Positions 5,975 to 6,838 of a stretch of DNA of 6,838 nt are shown here, in pieces. Each line of letters begins with the position of its first letter. Position 1 is the first letter of the stretch. Origin of the DNA: Candidatus Mediterraneibacter stercorigallinarum (GTDB lineage: Bacteria; Bacillota; Clostridia; Lachnospirales; Lachnospiraceae); assembly GCA_019116185.1 (NCBI GenBank), contig DXCD01000216.1:1-6838 (forward strand). Reading direction: 5' to 3'. The translations under genes were made by a program, and so were the position numbers. The notes beneath the pieces are model-generated. The model worked only from the letters and a program-made list of their open reading frames with translations. It was not told where the DNA came from and did no database searches.

Positions 5975-6484
5975 ATGGAGCGGGCAGAAAAGCGGACAGA
6001 AGATAAGAGCCTGGAAGAGAGTGTGGTAGAGCTGCTGGCAGAAAGAGGTCTGACAGTGACCACAGCCGAATCCTGTACCGGAGGCCTGATCTCCGGCACG
6101 CTTGTGAACGCGGCGGGCGCGTCGGAAGTGCTGAACGAGGCATATATTACGTACTCAAACGAAGCAAAGCAGCGGCTTGTCGGGGTGAGACCGGAGACGC
6201 TGGAGCGGTACGGGGCGGTCAGTGAACAGACCGCAGAAGAGATGGCAGAAGGCGCGGCGCGGGCGGCAGATGCCGATGCAGCCCTGAGCGCTACCGGGAT
6301 TGCGGGACCGGGAGGCGGCACACCAGAGAAGCCGGTGGGACTTGTATATATCGGATGCTTTCTGAACGGCAGAACAGTTGTAAAAGAATGCCGGTTTACG
6401 GGAAACCGGATGGAGAACAGGCTTCAGACGGTCAGGACAGCGCTGGAAATGCTGAAAGAAGAACTTCAGAATACAGAACAGTGA
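5975..6484 (+). CDS. pncC: CinA family protein, stand-alone C-terminal domain (nicotinamide-nucleotide amidohydrolase)
   Basis: The 169-residue protein matches the CinA C-terminal domain, which deamidates nicotinamide mononucleotide to nicotinate mononucleotide in the pyridine-nucleotide cycle. TTAESCTGGLISG (29-41) carries the conserved Ser of the active-site loop. AYITYSNEAK (56-65) and ATGIAGPGGGTPEKPVG (106-122) follow. Full-length CinA, about 410 residues, has an extra N-terminal MoaB-like pyrophosphatase domain that is absent here. This looks like the natural short form, as in E. coli PncC, because GGAGG (5961-5965) lies 9 bases before the ATG and the pgsA stop lies just upstream. An earlier in-frame ATG at 5933 lies inside pgsA and adds 14 residues unlike the family. 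No clear terminator follows immediately. Confidence 0.9.
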   Translation: MERAEKRTEDKSLEESVVELLAERGLTVTTAESCTGGLISGTLVNAAGASEVLNEAYITYSNEAKQRLVGVRPETLERYGAVSEQTAEEMAEGAARAADADAALSATGIAGPGGGTPEKPVGLVYIGCFLNGRTVVKECRFTGNRMENRLQTVRTALEMLKEELQNTEQ

Positions 6485-6565
6485 AACGGATCCCGCAAAA
6501 GTAAAATCAGGGGCAGAGAAAAGTAAGATCAAAGACAAATTGATAAAAAACAGACAAACTCATGA

Positions 6566-6594
6566 TTGACGAATAATGTAAATTATGCGAAAAT
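6566..6594 (+). promoter_or_regulatory. Possible promoter for the last gene
   Basis: TTGACG (6566-6571) and GAAAAT (6589-6594) are separated by 17 bases, and TGC directly before the hexamer makes it an extended -10. The -35 is strong and the -10 matches the consensus at only four of six positions. Transcription from here would give a structured leader of about 155 bases. Confidence 0.4.
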
Positions 6595-6622
6595 AATCCA
6601 TATATGGGACAGATAGATTTCC

Positions 6623-6652
6623 CGCGGCAGGTGGCGGAGGATCTGTGCCGCG
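6623..6652 (+). other. GC-rich hairpin in the leader of the last gene
   Basis: CGCGGCA (6623-6629) pairs perfectly with TGCCGCG (6646-6652) around a 16-base purine-rich loop. An alternative pairing of CAGAT (6610-6614) with ATCTG (6641-6645) partly competes with it. It is not followed by a T-run. Confidence 0.5.
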
Positions 6653-6654
6653 CA

Positions 6655-6700
6655 GACAGTCCGTGCTTTTAACGCTTCAGGGACAGGACTGTCGGTTTTT
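6655..6700 (+). terminator. Terminator-like hairpin before the last gene
   Basis: GACAGTCC (6655-6662) pairs perfectly with GGACTGTC (6686-6693), followed by GG and five Ts (6696-6700). The 23-base loop is large for a simple terminator. It could end the transcript coming from cinA, or act as an attenuator for the gene at 6758 if the promoter at 6566-6594 is real. Confidence 0.5.
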
Positions 6701-6757
6701 GTGCGGAATTGTGTGCCATATGCGAAGAAAATCATACATATTGAAAGGAGTTTTAAC

Positions 6758-6838
6758 ATGATTTATTCACATGAAGTAGAAATGATGTGTCCGGTAGCTC
6801 AGGGCGCAAATCACGGACCGGCTCCGATCCCGGAAGAG
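6758..6838 (+). CDS. N-terminus of a probable iron-sulfur cluster assembly scaffold (NifU-like) protein, cut by the window end
   Basis: The ATG at 6758 follows GAAAGGAG (6743-6750) at a 7-base spacing and opens a frame that runs to the last base, giving 27 codons. The visible peptide begins MIYSHEVEMM, continues with CPVAQGA and ends NHGPAPIPEE. From memory, this start resembles a Lachnospiraceae protein annotated as an iron-sulfur cluster assembly scaffold, often next to a GGGtGRT protein gene. No catalytic or metal-binding motif beyond one Cys at residue 11 can be seen in this fragment, so the function rests on that resemblance only. It is separated from cinA by 273 bp and probably has its own control. 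Confidence 0.6.
   Translation, partial: MIYSHEVEMMCPVAQGANHGPAPIPEE

Larger units (their letters stand above)
6485..6757 (+). other. Gene-free region between cinA and the last gene
   Basis: This 273-bp stretch contains no convincing gene. Its first 80 bases are A-rich and unstructured. A possible promoter lies at 6566-6594, two hairpins at 6623-6652 and 6655-6693, and a good ribosome binding site (GAAAGGAG) at 6743-6750. An ATG at 6604 opens a 22-codon frame with no ribosome binding site. I recognise no known riboswitch. Confidence 0.6.

Noticed and set aside
5457..6143. 228-codon minus-strand frame opposite pgsA and cinA
   Set aside because: The translation is rich in His, Asp and Arg with no domain, as expected for a shadow of two well-supported genes on the plus strand.

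Overview
The window looks like a chromosomal housekeeping segment from a Gram-positive Clostridia, most likely the gut family Lachnospiraceae. The evidence is the gene set and order (yicC-gmk-rpoZ-rimO-pgsA-cinA), strong GGAGG-type ribosome binding sites, the RpoZ N-terminus MLHPSYTDLM, and a final gene start that resembles a protein I associate with Lachnospiraceae. The genus cannot be fixed from the sequence alone. No mobile-element gene, CRISPR array, rRNA or tRNA is visible.

Layout. Bases 1-208 form a large, nearly symmetric inverted repeat (19 bp perfect outer arms, 17 bp middle arms, 15 bp inner arms). It is followed by about 75 bp of non-coding sequence with a smaller hairpin. On the minus strand, 286-2019 encodes RqcH, the NFACT-family factor that adds alanine tails to nascent chains on stalled 50S subunits. 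A divergent intergenic region (2020-2244) carries a probable promoter for each direction and a possible 15-codon leader ORF that ends in an ATGA overlap with the next gene.

On the plus strand runs a compact cluster: yicC (endoribonuclease family), gmk (guanylate kinase), rpoZ (RNA polymerase omega), an intrinsic terminator, rimO (ribosomal protein S12 methylthiotransferase), pgsA (phosphatidylglycerophosphate synthase) and a stand-alone CinA C-terminal domain (nicotinamide-nucleotide amidohydrolase). Spacings are tight: 22 bp between yicC and gmk, 2 bp between gmk and rpoZ, a 4-bp overlap between rimO and pgsA, and 2 bp between pgsA and cinA. This suggests one or two operons, divided by the terminator after rpoZ. 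The shared themes are RNA turnover, nucleotide supply, transcription and ribosome quality or modification, with phospholipid synthesis and NAD salvage attached.

After cinA comes a 273-bp gene-free stretch with a possible promoter and two hairpins, the second followed by a T-run. The window ends inside the first 27 codons of a gene that I tentatively read as a NifU-like iron-sulfur scaffold protein. The genes are mostly ordinary. The items most worth a second look are the 208-bp inverted repeat, the structured leader before the last gene, the coupled mini-ORF before yicC, and the absence of remA and recA from places where related genomes often carry them.
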